DNA of 64,000 bases from Arthrobacter echini (GCF_004803505.1 NZ_SSWH01000001.1:248001-312000); one strand, 5' to 3'; shown: positions 41,068 through 50,517, numbered from the stretch's first letter. Notes: generated by a model from the letters alone, not told the origin. Program-made: numbers and translations.

Positions 41068-41415
41068 ATGCTGGATAGATCGAATGGCGCTGACGATACG
41101 TCGGCCGATCCGACCGACCCCCGATCCGACATCCCCTTCGGAATCCCGGCAGACGTTCTCGCCAAGGCATCGGGGGCGACGGAAGAAGTCGATCTGCAAT
41201 TGGCGATCTACTCGGTCGTGGCGAAGGCCAAAGGCTCCTCGGCCGCGGAAGCCAGACGGATGCTCGAGGAGGAGATCGAACGGCGGCAGGTGATCCCGCC
41301 GACCGAGTCCTGGATGAACGCGGCCGTGGCATCGGCGGCCGTGGGAAAGCCCTACATCCTCAGCAACGAAGCTCGCTGGGGAGCGGAAGAAGCGCTGCGT
41401 GAGGTCTCCGGCTGA
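41068..41415 (+). CDS. Hypothetical protein, ANTAR-length helical
   Basis: This 115-residue soluble protein has an acidic first third and a helical middle (EEVDLQLAIYSVVAKAKGSS to AAEARRMLEEEIERRQ). The final WMNAAVASAAVGKPYILSNEARW region looks conserved-like but was not recognised. AAGGAAAGGA about eight bases before the ATG supports the start. It is co-directional with the dehydrogenase operon but 118 nt upstream of it, so membership is unclear. Confidence 0.6.
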   Translation: MLDRSNGADDTSADPTDPRSDIPFGIPADVLAKASGATEEVDLQLAIYSVVAKAKGSSAAEARRMLEEEIERRQVIPPTESWMNAAVASAAVGKPYILSNEARWGAEEALREVSG

Positions 41416-41533
41416 TCGGTGCACAGAGCCGATCGCGTCGGTAGGAGTAGGTCGGTAGGAGTAGCCCACGCACGAGCCGAGAACGAGAACACCGTCCACT
41501 CGCTCAGCACCGCTGCGACGGAAAGGTCGAATC

Positions 41534-41989
41534 ATGGTCAAGTCCGGAGTCCCTGACCAGGTGAGGCTGGCCAGTCGTGCATGGCGAGATGTGCGGACCG
41601 GCCGCTTCGAACGATCCCTGTCCGCGCTGACCGCGATCGGGGCCGCTACGGCCACTGTGGAGATTTACTTCGAGCACGATTCAGCCAGTTTCGGGAATCG
41701 AGTGATGTGGTTCCCGATCGTGCTCGGTCCCGTGGGCGTTGCGGCAGGCATTGCGGGCACCGTGAGCACGAGGATGGCGAAGACCACGCTGCCTCTGGTG
41801 TCGACGATCATCGTGGCGAACGGATTGCAGGGCACCTACCTGCACGCGCGCGGTATCGGCCAGAAGCCCGGCGGATGGAAGAACTTCAGGTACAACATGG
41901 AGATGGGGCCGCCGCTGATAGCTCCGCTCTTGGTCACCCTGGTCGGCGGTATGGGCCTGCTGGCCTCCGTTCTACGCCGGGAGAAGTGA
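41534..41989 (+). CDS. Membrane protein heading the dehydrogenase operon
   Basis: This 151-residue protein has about three to four membrane helices (WFPIVLGPVGVAAGIAGTV, LPLVSTIIVANGLQGTYL and PLIAPLLVTLVGGMGLLASVL). Its stop overlaps the next ATG by one base (TGATG), so it is coupled to the gluconate-dehydrogenase-like subunit. This suggests it anchors or serves the enzyme, perhaps in place of a cytochrome subunit; that is inference. GGAAAGG precedes the ATG. No domain family was recognised. Confidence 0.78.
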   Translation: MVKSGVPDQVRLASRAWRDVRTGRFERSLSALTAIGAATATVEIYFEHDSASFGNRVMWFPIVLGPVGVAAGIAGTVSTRMAKTTLPLVSTIIVANGLQGTYLHARGIGQKPGGWKNFRYNMEMGPPLIAPLLVTLVGGMGLLASVLRREK

Positions 41990-42639
41990 TGGTCTCCGAC
42001 GGTCCGGCGCTGGCGGGCACGACACCGGGTGGGCAGCCGGTGCGGTTCCCTGGCTTCGATGTGTTGGCGCAGGTGGATCACTGGGATCCTGTCACCGCGG
42101 GTGTCGTGCTGGCGCGGCTCTCCTTACCCTCACCACTGCGCTTCTTCACCGTGGCCGAGGAAGGCATCGCCGGGGCGCTGCTGGACCATCTGCTGGACCA
42201 GTACGAAGACCCCCGGGTCCCGGTCCTGCAGATGATCGATGTCCGCCTCACCGAGAAACAGACCGACGGATGGCACTACGCCGATCTACCCGAGGACGGG
42301 CAGGCGTGGCGCGACTCATTGAGGGCGATCGACGACGACGCCCGGTCCCGGTTCGATGCCTCCTTCACCGAGTGCACCGGTGAGCAGCAGAAAACCCTGA
42401 TCCAGGCCGTCCAGGACACCGAGGGGAAACCCTGGCACGGGATGCGGGCGGACCGGATCTGGTCGCTGTGGACCCGGTACGCCTGCACCGCGTTCTACGC
42501 CCATCCCTGGGCCTGGAACGAGATCGGGTTCTCCGGTCCGGCGTACCCCCGTGGGTACAAGAACCCCGGGATCGACGCCCGGGAGCCCTATGAGGTGCGC
42601 GACCACCTACCGATCGACCCGACCCGGGAGACCTCATGA
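41989..42639 (+). CDS. Gluconate 2-dehydrogenase subunit 3 family protein
   Basis: This 216-residue small subunit has the helical DUF of gluconate 2-dehydrogenase subunit 3: FTVAEEGIAGALLDHLLDQYED, a middle helix pair and the end YAHPWAWNEIGFSGPAYPRGYKN, which is characteristic. Typical members carry a Tat signal and escort the GMC flavosubunit to the periplasm; here the N-terminus (MVSDGPALAGTTPGGQPVRF) lacks one. It overlaps the genes on both sides (TGATG and ATGA), so all three are co-translated. Confidence 0.85.
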   Translation: MVSDGPALAGTTPGGQPVRFPGFDVLAQVDHWDPVTAGVVLARLSLPSPLRFFTVAEEGIAGALLDHLLDQYEDPRVPVLQMIDVRLTEKQTDGWHYADLPEDGQAWRDSLRAIDDDARSRFDASFTECTGEQQKTLIQAVQDTEGKPWHGMRADRIWSLWTRYACTAFYAHPWAWNEIGFSGPAYPRGYKNPGIDAREPYEVRDHLPIDPTRETS

Positions 42640-44354
42640 ACCCTGCGGAGACCGGTCCGGGTCCGCTCTCCCGGGTCACGGGCGGATTACGCTCGTTGTT
42701 CGATGCCCACGACGGCGCCGCCGACCGGGTGCGCGGGCGCAACGAGTCCGCCTGGCTGCTGCCGAACGGACAGGGGCGCACCAATCACCGGCTCCGCGAG
42801 GACATGCACAGGTACTCGCCCGACGACGTCGTCGACGCCGTGATCGTGGGCTGCGGCGCCGGCGGCGCCACCGCGGCTCAGCGACTGGCCAGGGCCGGCT
42901 GGAGCGTCGTGGCGATCGACGCCGGACCGTTCTGGGATCCCGACCAAGACTGGGTGTCGGACGAAGCCGGGTCCCATCACCTCTACTGGACCGAACCGCG
43001 CGTCATCGACGGCGAGAATCCCGTGCCCCTGGGATCCAACAACTCCGGGCGCGGCGTGGGCGGCTCCATGGTGCACTACGCCGGATACGCGCCCCGGTTC
43101 CACCCGAGCGACTTCCACACGCACAGCGTCGACGGGGTCGGTGCCGACTGGCCCATCGACTACGACGACCTGCGGCCCTTCTACGAGGCCATCGAGGGTG
43201 AGCTTCCCGTCGCCGGACAGGACTGGCCCTGGGGTGACCCGCACCGCTACCCGCACCGGGCCCACCCCGTCGGCGGCAACGGCGAGGTCTTCCAGCGCGG
43301 CGCCCTGGCGCAGGGCATCGACTTCAGGGTCGGTCCGGTGGCGATCACCAACGGCCGTTTCGGGAACCGTCCGCACTGCATCTACCGGGGTTTCTGCCTG
43401 CAGGGCTGCAAGGTCAATGCCAAGGCCTCCCCGCTGATCACGCACGTGCCCGACGCGCTCGCCCACGGCGCGGAGATCCGCGCCGACGCCATGGTGGTGG
43501 GCATCGACGTCGACGAGCGCACGGGGCGCGCGACCGGAGTCAGGTATCTGCGGGGCGGCCGGGAGTATCGTCAGCGGGCCGGGCACGTCCTCCTCGCGGG
43601 CTACTCGATCGAGACGCCGCGGCTGCTGCTGAACTCGGCGTCGAAGCGGTTTCCGGAGGGTCTGTGCAACGACTTCGACCTGGTGGGACGCTACCTGATG
43701 GTCCAGGGTGCCCCGCAGACCGCCGGCCGGTTCACCCAGGAGATCCGCATGTACAAGGCGCCCCCACCCGAGGTGTCCAGCGAGCAGTTCTACGAGACCG
43801 ACCCGACCAAACCCTACAAGCGCGGCTTCTCCATCCAGACGGTCTCCCCCCTCCCGATCACCTGGGCCGAGCACGTCGCCGGCCAGGGCCACTGGGGTGA
43901 GGATCTCCGCCGGTACATGCGCGACTACGTGCACTGGTCCGTGCTCGGTGCACTTTGCGAGTTCCTCCCCCAGGCCCGGAACCGGGTCACGTTGGCCGAG
44001 GAGAAGGATCGCTACGGGCTGCCTGTCGCGCACTTCTCCTACAGCCAGTGCGAGAACGACAAGCACCTGCTGAAGGCGGCCCAACAGGTCATGGAAGGCA
44101 TCCTCACGGCCGCCGGTGCCAGTGAGACGATCACGTTCACCCGCAACGCCCACCTGGTGGGTGGGGCACGCATGGCCACGGACGAGCACTCCGGCGTCGT
44201 CGGTGCGGACTGTCGCACCTTCGCGGTACCGAACCTGCTGATCGTGGACGGCAGTGTCCTGCCGACCCAGGGCTCGGCCAATCCTGCCCTGACCATCATG
44301 GCCAACTCCGCGCGGGCCGCCGAACGGCTGGTCCATACCGCTGCGTCCCGCTGA
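42636..44354 (+). CDS. GMC-family FAD dehydrogenase, large subunit
   Basis: This 572-residue glucose-methanol-choline oxidoreductase resembles gluconate/2-keto-aldonate dehydrogenase large subunits. The FAD loop is DAVIVGCGAGGATAAQRLA (about 67-85). The C-terminal catalytic region has HLVGGARMATDEHSGVVG and GSANPALTIMANSARAAE with N549. A cysteine cluster C248, C254, C258 (CIYRGFCLQGC) is reminiscent of the iron-sulfur site of bacterial FAD-glucose dehydrogenases; whether it binds a cluster is untested. It pairs with the subunit-3 protein upstream. No Tat signal is visible. Confidence 0.88.
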   Translation: MNPAETGPGPLSRVTGGLRSLFDAHDGAADRVRGRNESAWLLPNGQGRTNHRLREDMHRYSPDDVVDAVIVGCGAGGATAAQRLARAGWSVVAIDAGPFWDPDQDWVSDEAGSHHLYWTEPRVIDGENPVPLGSNNSGRGVGGSMVHYAGYAPRFHPSDFHTHSVDGVGADWPIDYDDLRPFYEAIEGELPVAGQDWPWGDPHRYPHRAHPVGGNGEVFQRGALAQGIDFRVGPVAITNGRFGNRPHCIYRGFCLQGCKVNAKASPLITHVPDALAHGAEIRADAMVVGIDVDERTGRATGVRYLRGGREYRQRAGHVLLAGYSIETPRLLLNSASKRFPEGLCNDFDLVGRYLMVQGAPQTAGRFTQEIRMYKAPPPEVSSEQFYETDPTKPYKRGFSIQTVSPLPITWAEHVAGQGHWGEDLRRYMRDYVHWSVLGALCEFLPQARNRVTLAEEKDRYGLPVAHFSYSQCENDKHLLKAAQQVMEGILTAAGASETITFTRNAHLVGGARMATDEHSGVVGADCRTFAVPNLLIVDGSVLPTQGSANPALTIMANSARAAERLVHTAASR

Positions 44355-44382
44355 CCGTCCGCGACCGGAGGAAGGACCGATC

Positions 44383-45555
44383 ATGGCCACCACCGCCTTC
44401 GACCCTTCGGAGGGTCCCCTCCTTGATGCCCTCAAGTCCGGCTCGGCCTCGTCCGGCGGCGCGGTGATCGAGACGGTATCCGCGTCCGCCTATACGATCC
44501 CGACCGAACAGCACGAGGCCGACGGCACCGCCTCGTGGGACGCCACGACGATCGTGGTGGTCACCGTGACCGCCGGCGGCGCGACCGGCACCGGCTGGAC
44601 GTATGGCGCCCCGGCGATCGTTCGCGTGGTCGACGACCTGTTGAGTCCCGTGGTCGTCGGCGCCGACGCCGTCGCCGTACCGGCCATCTGGGCGGCCATG
44701 GTGGCAGCAGTACGCAACAACACGAGGGCCGGGCTGTGCGGCTACGCCGTCTCGGCGCTCGACATCGCGCTGTGGGATCTGAAGGCACGGTTGCTCGGCT
44801 GCTCACTGTCCCAGCTGTGGGGGCCCGTCCGCCCGAGTGTGCCGATCTACGGCAGCGGCGGATTCACCAGCTTCGACGCCGACACGCTCGACGAGCAACT
44901 CAGGACCTGGGTGGACGAGCTGCATCTGCCCCGGGTGAAGATCAAGATCGGCGAGAGCTGGGGGCACCGGATCGACCGCGATGTCGCCCGCGTCCGGCAG
45001 ACGCGGTCCCGGATCGGGCCCGACGTCGAGCTCTACGTGGACGCCAACGGCGCCTACACTCCGAAGCAGGCCGTCCGCCTGGTGACCGAAGCCGCCGACG
45101 CCGATGTCGTCTGGTTCGAGGAGCCCGTCAGTTCGGAAGACCTCGTCGGCCTCAGGCAGGTCCGCGATCGGGTCAGCGCCGATGTCGCCGCCGGCGAGTA
45201 CGGCTACGACCTGACCTACTTCGCCACGATGTGCGCGGCCGGCGCCGTCGACTGTGTCCAGATCGACGCGACGCGCGCCGGCGGATACACCGAATGGCAC
45301 CGGATAGCCGCCGTCGCCGCCGGTCACCAGTTGCAGGTCTCCGCGCACTGCGCACCCAATCTGCACGCGCATGTGGGAGCCACCACACCGAACCTGCGCC
45401 ACCTGGAGTACTTCAGCGACCACGTGCGGATCGAACAGCTCGTCTTCGACAACGCCCTGACCCCCGAAGGAGGTGACCTCGTCCCGAGCCGCGACCTTCA
45501 GGGCCACGGCATGACACTGCGACAGGAACGCGCCGCACCGTACCGGGTCGCATGA
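44383..45555 (+). CDS. Enolase-superfamily (mandelate racemase/dehydratase) enzyme
   Basis: This 390-residue two-domain enolase-superfamily protein has the catalytic lysines in PRVKIKIGESWG (near residue 185). Metal ligands are D in YVDANGAY (about 220), E in WFEEPVS (about 246) and E in AAGEYGYD (about 271). A histidine in SAHCAPNLHAH (about 321) acts as general base. This arrangement fits sugar-acid dehydratases and racemases that abstract a proton alpha to a carboxylate. The family substrate is not determined. GGAGGAAGGA precedes the ATG, 28 nt after the GMC gene, so it is in the same operon. Confidence 0.88.
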   Translation: MATTAFDPSEGPLLDALKSGSASSGGAVIETVSASAYTIPTEQHEADGTASWDATTIVVVTVTAGGATGTGWTYGAPAIVRVVDDLLSPVVVGADAVAVPAIWAAMVAAVRNNTRAGLCGYAVSALDIALWDLKARLLGCSLSQLWGPVRPSVPIYGSGGFTSFDADTLDEQLRTWVDELHLPRVKIKIGESWGHRIDRDVARVRQTRSRIGPDVELYVDANGAYTPKQAVRLVTEAADADVVWFEEPVSSEDLVGLRQVRDRVSADVAAGEYGYDLTYFATMCAAGAVDCVQIDATRAGGYTEWHRIAAVAAGHQLQVSAHCAPNLHAHVGATTPNLRHLEYFSDHVRIEQLVFDNALTPEGGDLVPSRDLQGHGMTLRQERAAPYRVA

Positions 45556-45588
45556 CCCACTCACCTCGAAACGACAGGAACGATTCTC

Positions 45589-47400
45589 ATGAGCAACACA
45601 GTCAGCGACTTCGTCATCGACCGTCTGATCGAATGGGACCTCCACCACTTCTACGGCTATCCGGGAGACGGGATCGGCGGGTTCGACGGCGCACTCGACC
45701 GAGCGGAGCGCGCGAACAAGGACTTCCGGTACATCCGCCCCACCCATGAGGAGATCGCGGCGCTCATGGCCTGCGCTCACGCCAAGTTCACCGGTGATGT
45801 CGGGGTGTGCATCGCCACCTCCGGTCCGGGTGCGATCCACATGCTGAACGGTCTGTACGACGCGAAGATGGATCATCAACCCGTGGTAGCCATCGTGGGA
45901 CAGCAGAGCAGGGACTCCCTGGGCAGCGATTTCCAGCAGCAGGTGAACCTGGAGCGGATCTATGAGGACGTCGCCGGGTACGTGGAGACCGTCACCACGC
46001 CCATGCAGGCACAACTGGTCGTGGATCGCGCCATCCGCATTGCTCGTGCACAGCGCTGCCCCACCGTGATCATCCTGCCCAACGACGTACAGACGCTGAC
46101 CATGGAGACGCCGAAGAGGGAGCACTTCGTCTCCCGCACCGGCGTCGGGCACCCTTCCACCGAGCTCACCCCGCCGCAGGACGAGATCCTGCGTGCCGCC
46201 GCCGTCCTCAACGCCGGCTCGAAGGTGGCGATGCTGGTGGGCGAGGGTGCCTTCGGCGCCACCGACGAGGTCATCGCGGTGGCGGAGAAGCTCGGTGCCG
46301 GCATCGTCACCTCGTTGCTGGGCAAGGCTGTCGTGCCGGGCGACCTGCCATATCACACCCAGCAGGCCGGGCTCCTGGGATCACGACCGAGCTGGGACAT
46401 GATGCAGGACTGCGACACCCTGCTCATGGTGGGCAGCAATTTCCCCTACGGTGAATTCCTGCCCAGAACCGGCCAGGCGCGTGGGGTACAGATCGATCTC
46501 TCCTCGGCCAACCTGAGCCTGCGCTACCCCATGGAGGTCGATCTGCTCGGGGACGCCAGAGCCACGCTCACCGAACTGGTGAAGCACCTGCAGTACCAGG
46601 AGGACCGCAGCTGGCAGGACGGCGTGATCAAGGGCATGAAGGCTTGGGAAGCAGTCACCGAGGCCCAGGCCAATGCCAAGGCCGATCCGATCAATCCGCG
46701 CTACGTCTTCTCCACGTTGAACAAGCGACTGCCGGAGAACAGCATCGTTACCGCCGACGCCGGCAGCACCGCGGACTGGTACGGCCAGCACATCAAACTC
46801 GGGCGCAACATGATGGGCAACCTCTCCGGCAGCCTCGCCACGATGCTCGCCTCCATGCCCTACGCCGTGGCAGCGAAGTTCGCGCACCCCGACCGACCGG
46901 TCATCTGCACCATCGGCGACGGCGCATTCCAGATGCTGGGCATGAACGAGATGCTCACCGTCAAACGGCACTGGAAGGAATGGGAGGACCCGCGCTTCAT
47001 CGTGATGGTCCTGCACAACAACGATCTCACCCAGGTGTCCTGGGAGATGCGGGAGGCCGGCGATCCCCGCTACGACACCAGTCAGCTGCTCGAGGACATG
47101 AACTACGCCGACTACGCCCGGCTCCTGGGCTTCACGGGTATCCGGGTGGACCAGAAGGAGGACATGGAAGGCGCCTGGAATGCCGCCTTCGCCGCCAACG
47201 GCCCGGTCATCCTCGACGTGGTCACCGACCCGAACGTCCCGCCGCTGCCCCCGCACATCAGTTTCGAGGAAGCCAAGGGATTCCTCACCGCCCTGCTCAA
47301 GCGTGACCCGGCCGAAGCGTCGGTCATCGCCAACTCCGGCCGGCAGGTCGCTGCAGGCTTCTTCGCCGCCGCCAGACACGCCCTGACCGGCAACAGGTAG
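45589..47400 (+). CDS. Thiamine-diphosphate-requiring enzyme (pyruvate oxidase-like)
   Basis: This 603-residue ThDP enzyme of the pyruvate oxidase/POX and acetolactate synthase superfamily shows RPTHEEIAALMACAHAKFTG (E54/E55 region), the central FAD/regulatory-type domain and the ThDP motif IGDGAFQMLGMNEML...VLHNNDL near residue 442. POX-type relatives oxidise or decarboxylate 2-oxoacids. As the last gene of the operon it may act on the 2-oxoacid made by the preceding dehydratase. It is followed by a strong terminator. Confidence 0.88.
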   Translation: MSNTVSDFVIDRLIEWDLHHFYGYPGDGIGGFDGALDRAERANKDFRYIRPTHEEIAALMACAHAKFTGDVGVCIATSGPGAIHMLNGLYDAKMDHQPVVAIVGQQSRDSLGSDFQQQVNLERIYEDVAGYVETVTTPMQAQLVVDRAIRIARAQRCPTVIILPNDVQTLTMETPKREHFVSRTGVGHPSTELTPPQDEILRAAAVLNAGSKVAMLVGEGAFGATDEVIAVAEKLGAGIVTSLLGKAVVPGDLPYHTQQAGLLGSRPSWDMMQDCDTLLMVGSNFPYGEFLPRTGQARGVQIDLSSANLSLRYPMEVDLLGDARATLTELVKHLQYQEDRSWQDGVIKGMKAWEAVTEAQANAKADPINPRYVFSTLNKRLPENSIVTADAGSTADWYGQHIKLGRNMMGNLSGSLATMLASMPYAVAAKFAHPDRPVICTIGDGAFQMLGMNEMLTVKRHWKEWEDPRFIVMVLHNNDLTQVSWEMREAGDPRYDTSQLLEDMNYADYARLLGFTGIRVDQKEDMEGAWNAAFAANGPVILDVVTDPNVPPLPPHISFEEAKGFLTALLKRDPAEASVIANSGRQVAAGFFAAARHALTGNR

Positions 47401-47405
47401 ACAGA

Positions 47406-47443
47406 CCCGCAGTACGACGCCGTCGCCGGCGTCGTACTGCGGG
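47406..47443. terminator. Perfect 16-bp terminator hairpin
   Basis: CCCGCAGTACGACGCC and its exact complement around a 6-nt loop, between the convergent TPP and FtsX-type genes. Confidence 0.88.
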
Positions 47444-47472
47444 GTCCTTGGCGGGATCAGCGTGCATCGTCA

Positions 47473-48852
47473 CTAGTCGTTGCGGCGATAGGCGGTGGTG
47501 AGGATGCGCTTCTCGATGGGCCCGCAGGCGGCTGCGGCTGCGACGGTCAGGAGGACTCCCGTGAGCAGGACCCCGCCCAGGAGGGCGATGTTCTGATAGC
47601 TGATGTCGGCGGCCTGGGTCAGGAACGGCAGTGCCAGGACCAGTCCGGCCGGGATGGAAACGGCCAGGGTGGTTGCCATCGGCACGAGGACCTGGCGGAG
47701 GCGGGCGCCGGCGAGAACGGCAGCCGGGGTTCCCAGACGATTCAGGGCGACGGTCTGCTGTGCGCGGTCGACCGTCGCTGATGCCTGGTTGATGAGCGTC
47801 GACGTTGCCGCCAGCACGAGCCCGATCGCCAGGGTGATCATGGCGCCGGTGCGGATGTCGGGCAGGAGGATCGCCGAGATGGGATCGGCGTCGGTCAGGT
47901 CCTTGGGCATGACGACGGTGAACGCGGCGATCAGCCCCAGCAGTGCCAGCCCCGACACGTTCCGCCATGCGGCTTTGGGTGCCGCTGCCAGTCGGCGCAT
48001 CGCCAGCAGGGCGGCTGGATTCTTCGTGCGGGTGAGCGGTCGGGCCACGAGTTGGATCACCCACGGCCCCACGAGGTTCACGGCGAAGACGACGGCGGCA
48101 AGGAACCCGCCGATGATCAGGAATCCGCCCAGGTCGGAGTTCAGCACGTCGAAGGACCGGGACACGACGACGAAGGCGACGATCCCCAGAACCAGTGCGG
48201 CGACTCTCCAGGCTTTCAGGGCCGGCGGGGTCTCGCGGCGCGCCACTCCCAGCGGGGAGATCCTCACGCGCTGCAGACCCAGGAGCGTCGAGAGGGCTGC
48301 GAGCAGGAGGATCAGGGCGATCACGCCGGCGGCCACCCACCACGGCACCAGCATCTCGGCGGCGTGGAGGTTCTCGCCGAGAAAGGAGACCGCCGTCCAG
48401 CCCGGCAGGGATACCGCCCAGATCATGGTGCCGGCGATGATGCCCAACGCTGCCAGGACAAGGCTCTCGACGACGGACATGAGGACCACCTCGCTTCCCG
48501 TCATCCCGATCAGGCGCAGTGCCGACAAACGTCGGGACCGTCCGGAGGCCCCGAGGCGGGCAGCGGCTCCACCCAGGCCGAGGATCGGCACGACGAGGAC
48601 GGCGCAGGCGATGGCCGCCAGGAAGACATAGCCGAGAGCTAGTTCGCCCGGCGCCCCGAAACCGAATCCGGTCACGGCATCGCGGAACACTGCAGGCGGA
48701 TCATCCGCACGCTGCACGAACATCGTGGTACCGCCGGCCACGGTGAGCGCGAGCCAGGCGGTCACCGCGAAGGCCAGCACCGCCAGCACATCGAGCCCTG
48801 AACGATTCTCGCGCAGCCGGGAGAGGGCGAGGCGGGTGGAGAGCGCGATCAT
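47473..48852 (-). CDS. FtsX-like ABC transporter permease
   Basis: This 459-residue MacB/FtsX-type permease has an N-terminal helix (LSRLRENRSGLDVLAVLAFAV), a pair of FtsX domains and about eight membrane segments. It opens with MIALSTRLALSRLRENRSG, typical of actinobacterial exporters. It pairs with the ATPase encoded just upstream: the ATPase stop and this ATG overlap as ATGA. It may export a lipid or peptide, or act in antimicrobial-peptide resistance, as is common for such pairs next to NarL-type two-component systems. Confidence 0.88.
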   Translation of the reverse strand: MIALSTRLALSRLRENRSGLDVLAVLAFAVTAWLALTVAGGTTMFVQRADDPPAVFRDAVTGFGFGAPGELALGYVFLAAIACAVLVVPILGLGGAAARLGASGRSRRLSALRLIGMTGSEVVLMSVVESLVLAALGIIAGTMIWAVSLPGWTAVSFLGENLHAAEMLVPWWVAAGVIALILLLAALSTLLGLQRVRISPLGVARRETPPALKAWRVAALVLGIVAFVVVSRSFDVLNSDLGGFLIIGGFLAAVVFAVNLVGPWVIQLVARPLTRTKNPAALLAMRRLAAAPKAAWRNVSGLALLGLIAAFTVVMPKDLTDADPISAILLPDIRTGAMITLAIGLVLAATSTLINQASATVDRAQQTVALNRLGTPAAVLAGARLRQVLVPMATTLAVSIPAGLVLALPFLTQAADISYQNIALLGGVLLTGVLLTVAAAAACGPIEKRILTTAYRRND

Positions 48853-49538
48853 GAGGTGGCCTGCCGTAGGACCCGATCGTCATGGATGAGCGCGTCGCGA
48901 ACCTCGACCAGGCGTTCGCACCAGCCGGCGACCTTCAGGTCGTGGGTCACCACCACCAGGGACGCCCCGGACATCGAGCAGACCGTGGTGAGGATCTGCA
49001 TCACCTCGTGCCCGGTGGCCTGATCGAGGGAGCCGGTCGGTTCATCGGCGAAGACCACCGCGGGTTCATGGACCAGTGCCCGGGCAATAGCGACGCGCTG
49101 GGCCTGGCCGCCGGACATCTCCCCGGGCTTGCGGGCGCTCATCGGCCCTAGACCCAACCGCTCCAGCCATCCGGTGCCCGCTTTCAGGGCTTTGCTCCTG
49201 GACCAGCCTGCAAGCAAGAGCGGGAACGCAACGTTCTCGGCCGCGGTGAGTTCGTCGACGAGTTGTCCGTCCTGGAAGACGAACCCGAGCCTGTCCCGGC
49301 GCAGCCGGGAACGTGCCGCATCCGACAACGCCGTCACCTCGACCTCCCCGAGCCGCACCGTGCCCGAGTCCGGTTCGAGGATTCCGGACATGCAGTGCAG
49401 CAGCGTCGATTTTCCGGATCCCGAGGGGCCCATGATGGCAACCCGTTCACCCGGGCCGACTCCCACGTCCACGCCGGCCAGGGCATGAACGCTTCCGTAG
49501 GTCTTCACCAGGGCTGATGCGGTCAGTGTTTCTCTCAT
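48849..49538 (-). CDS. ABC transporter ATP-binding protein (LolD/MacB-type)
   Basis: This 229-residue ATPase has Walker A GPSGSGKST (37-45), signature MSGGQAQRVAIARAL, Walker B AVVFADEPTGSLD and H-loop VVTHD. It drives the FtsX-like permease encoded immediately after it. GGAGGC precedes the ATG; an in-frame extension upstream (to 49784) is antisense to other sequence and is not used. It is divergent from the histidine kinase gene, 115 nt away. Confidence 0.92.
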   Translation of the reverse strand: MRETLTASALVKTYGSVHALAGVDVGVGPGERVAIMGPSGSGKSTLLHCMSGILEPDSGTVRLGEVEVTALSDAARSRLRRDRLGFVFQDGQLVDELTAAENVAFPLLLAGWSRSKALKAGTGWLERLGLGPMSARKPGEMSGGQAQRVAIARALVHEPAVVFADEPTGSLDQATGHEVMQILTTVCSMSGASLVVVTHDLKVAGWCERLVEVRDALIHDDRVLRQATS

Positions 49539-49641
49539 GCCTCCATCCCATCCCGGCCGGAGCCATGAGCACATCCAGCAGGCTCCCGTGCTCGGTGGAG
49601 CTGGCTCCACCCCTTCCGCATCAGGGCGCCGACCACGTGCA

Positions 49642-49647
49642 TACACT
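49642..49647 (+). promoter_or_regulatory. -10 box of the histidine kinase gene (leaderless)
   Basis: TACACT, ACTGAG, then GTG at 49654. Confidence 0.5.
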
Positions 49648-49653
49648 ACTGAG

Positions 49654-50517
49654 GTGACTGGCCCGAGCAACCCCCTCCTGGTCCTCGCGATCACTGTGAG
49701 CGTCCTGGCGGCGGTCGGTCTGCTGGTACTGGGCGACGTCGCAGGGCTCCTGTCCGTTGCCGTTGTGGGCCTCATCTGGTTCATCGTGCTGCGGGCGAGC
49801 TGGCGGAAACCACCTGCTCCGCTACCGGAGAAGTCCTACGCGGGCCTCCTCGCCGATCTCGCACGCTCGCGGCGGGAGATCGTGGGGGCGTTCGAGATCG
49901 AACGCCGACGCATCGAACGCGATCTGCACGACGGCGCCCAGCAGTACCTGGTCGCAGCGGCGATCAAGATCGGAGAGGCCGGTCTCGACGTCGACCCCGC
50001 CAGCGCATCAGGACGATTGCTCCTGGCAGCCCAGGACGACGCGGATCAGGCCTTGCGGGCACTGCGGAACACGGTGCACGGCATTCAACCGTCGGCTCTG
50101 CTGGACCTCGGCCTGGAATCGGCCGTCAGGGAGCTGGCCTCCCGCTTTCCCGGGGTGCAGGTGCGCTGCCCGCACCCGCTGCCACCCCTACCCCAGGGGG
50201 TGCTCTCGTCCGGATACTTCTTCGTCTCCGAAGCACTGACCAACACCGCCAAGCACGCCCCGGGTGCAGAGGTCGTCGTCCTGCTCACCACTGATGAGAA
50301 CCTCCGGATCACTGTCACGGACACCGGCCCGGGAGGGGCCACCGTACGCAGTGGGCACGGACTCAGCGGAATGCGGGAAAGACTGGTCGCCTTCGGGGGC
50401 ACCATGACCATCTCCAGTCCGCCCGGTGGACCGACACAGGTCCTGGCCACCATGCCGCTCCTGCTCGGACCAGGACAGTCCGGATACCTCGACCAGACCA
50501 GGGGAACCCCGCCGTGA
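49654..50517 (+). CDS. NarL-type sensor histidine kinase
   Basis: This 287-residue kinase has two N-terminal membrane helices (about 8-45), a short coil and a HisKA_3 domain with phosphoacceptor H92 in RRRIERDLHDGAQQYL. The HATPase domain (about 190-275) has FVSEALTNTAKHA, VTDTGPGG and GHGLSGMRERL. It has no large extracellular domain, suggesting it senses the membrane or the ABC transporter beside it. It starts at a GTG with a TACACT box six bases upstream and overlaps the response regulator (GTGA). Confidence 0.9.
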   Translation: MTGPSNPLLVLAITVSVLAAVGLLVLGDVAGLLSVAVVGLIWFIVLRASWRKPPAPLPEKSYAGLLADLARSRREIVGAFEIERRRIERDLHDGAQQYLVAAAIKIGEAGLDVDPASASGRLLLAAQDDADQALRALRNTVHGIQPSALLDLGLESAVRELASRFPGVQVRCPHPLPPLPQGVLSSGYFFVSEALTNTAKHAPGAEVVVLLTTDENLRITVTDTGPGGATVRSGHGLSGMRERLVAFGGTMTISSPPGGPTQVLATMPLLLGPGQSGYLDQTRGTPP

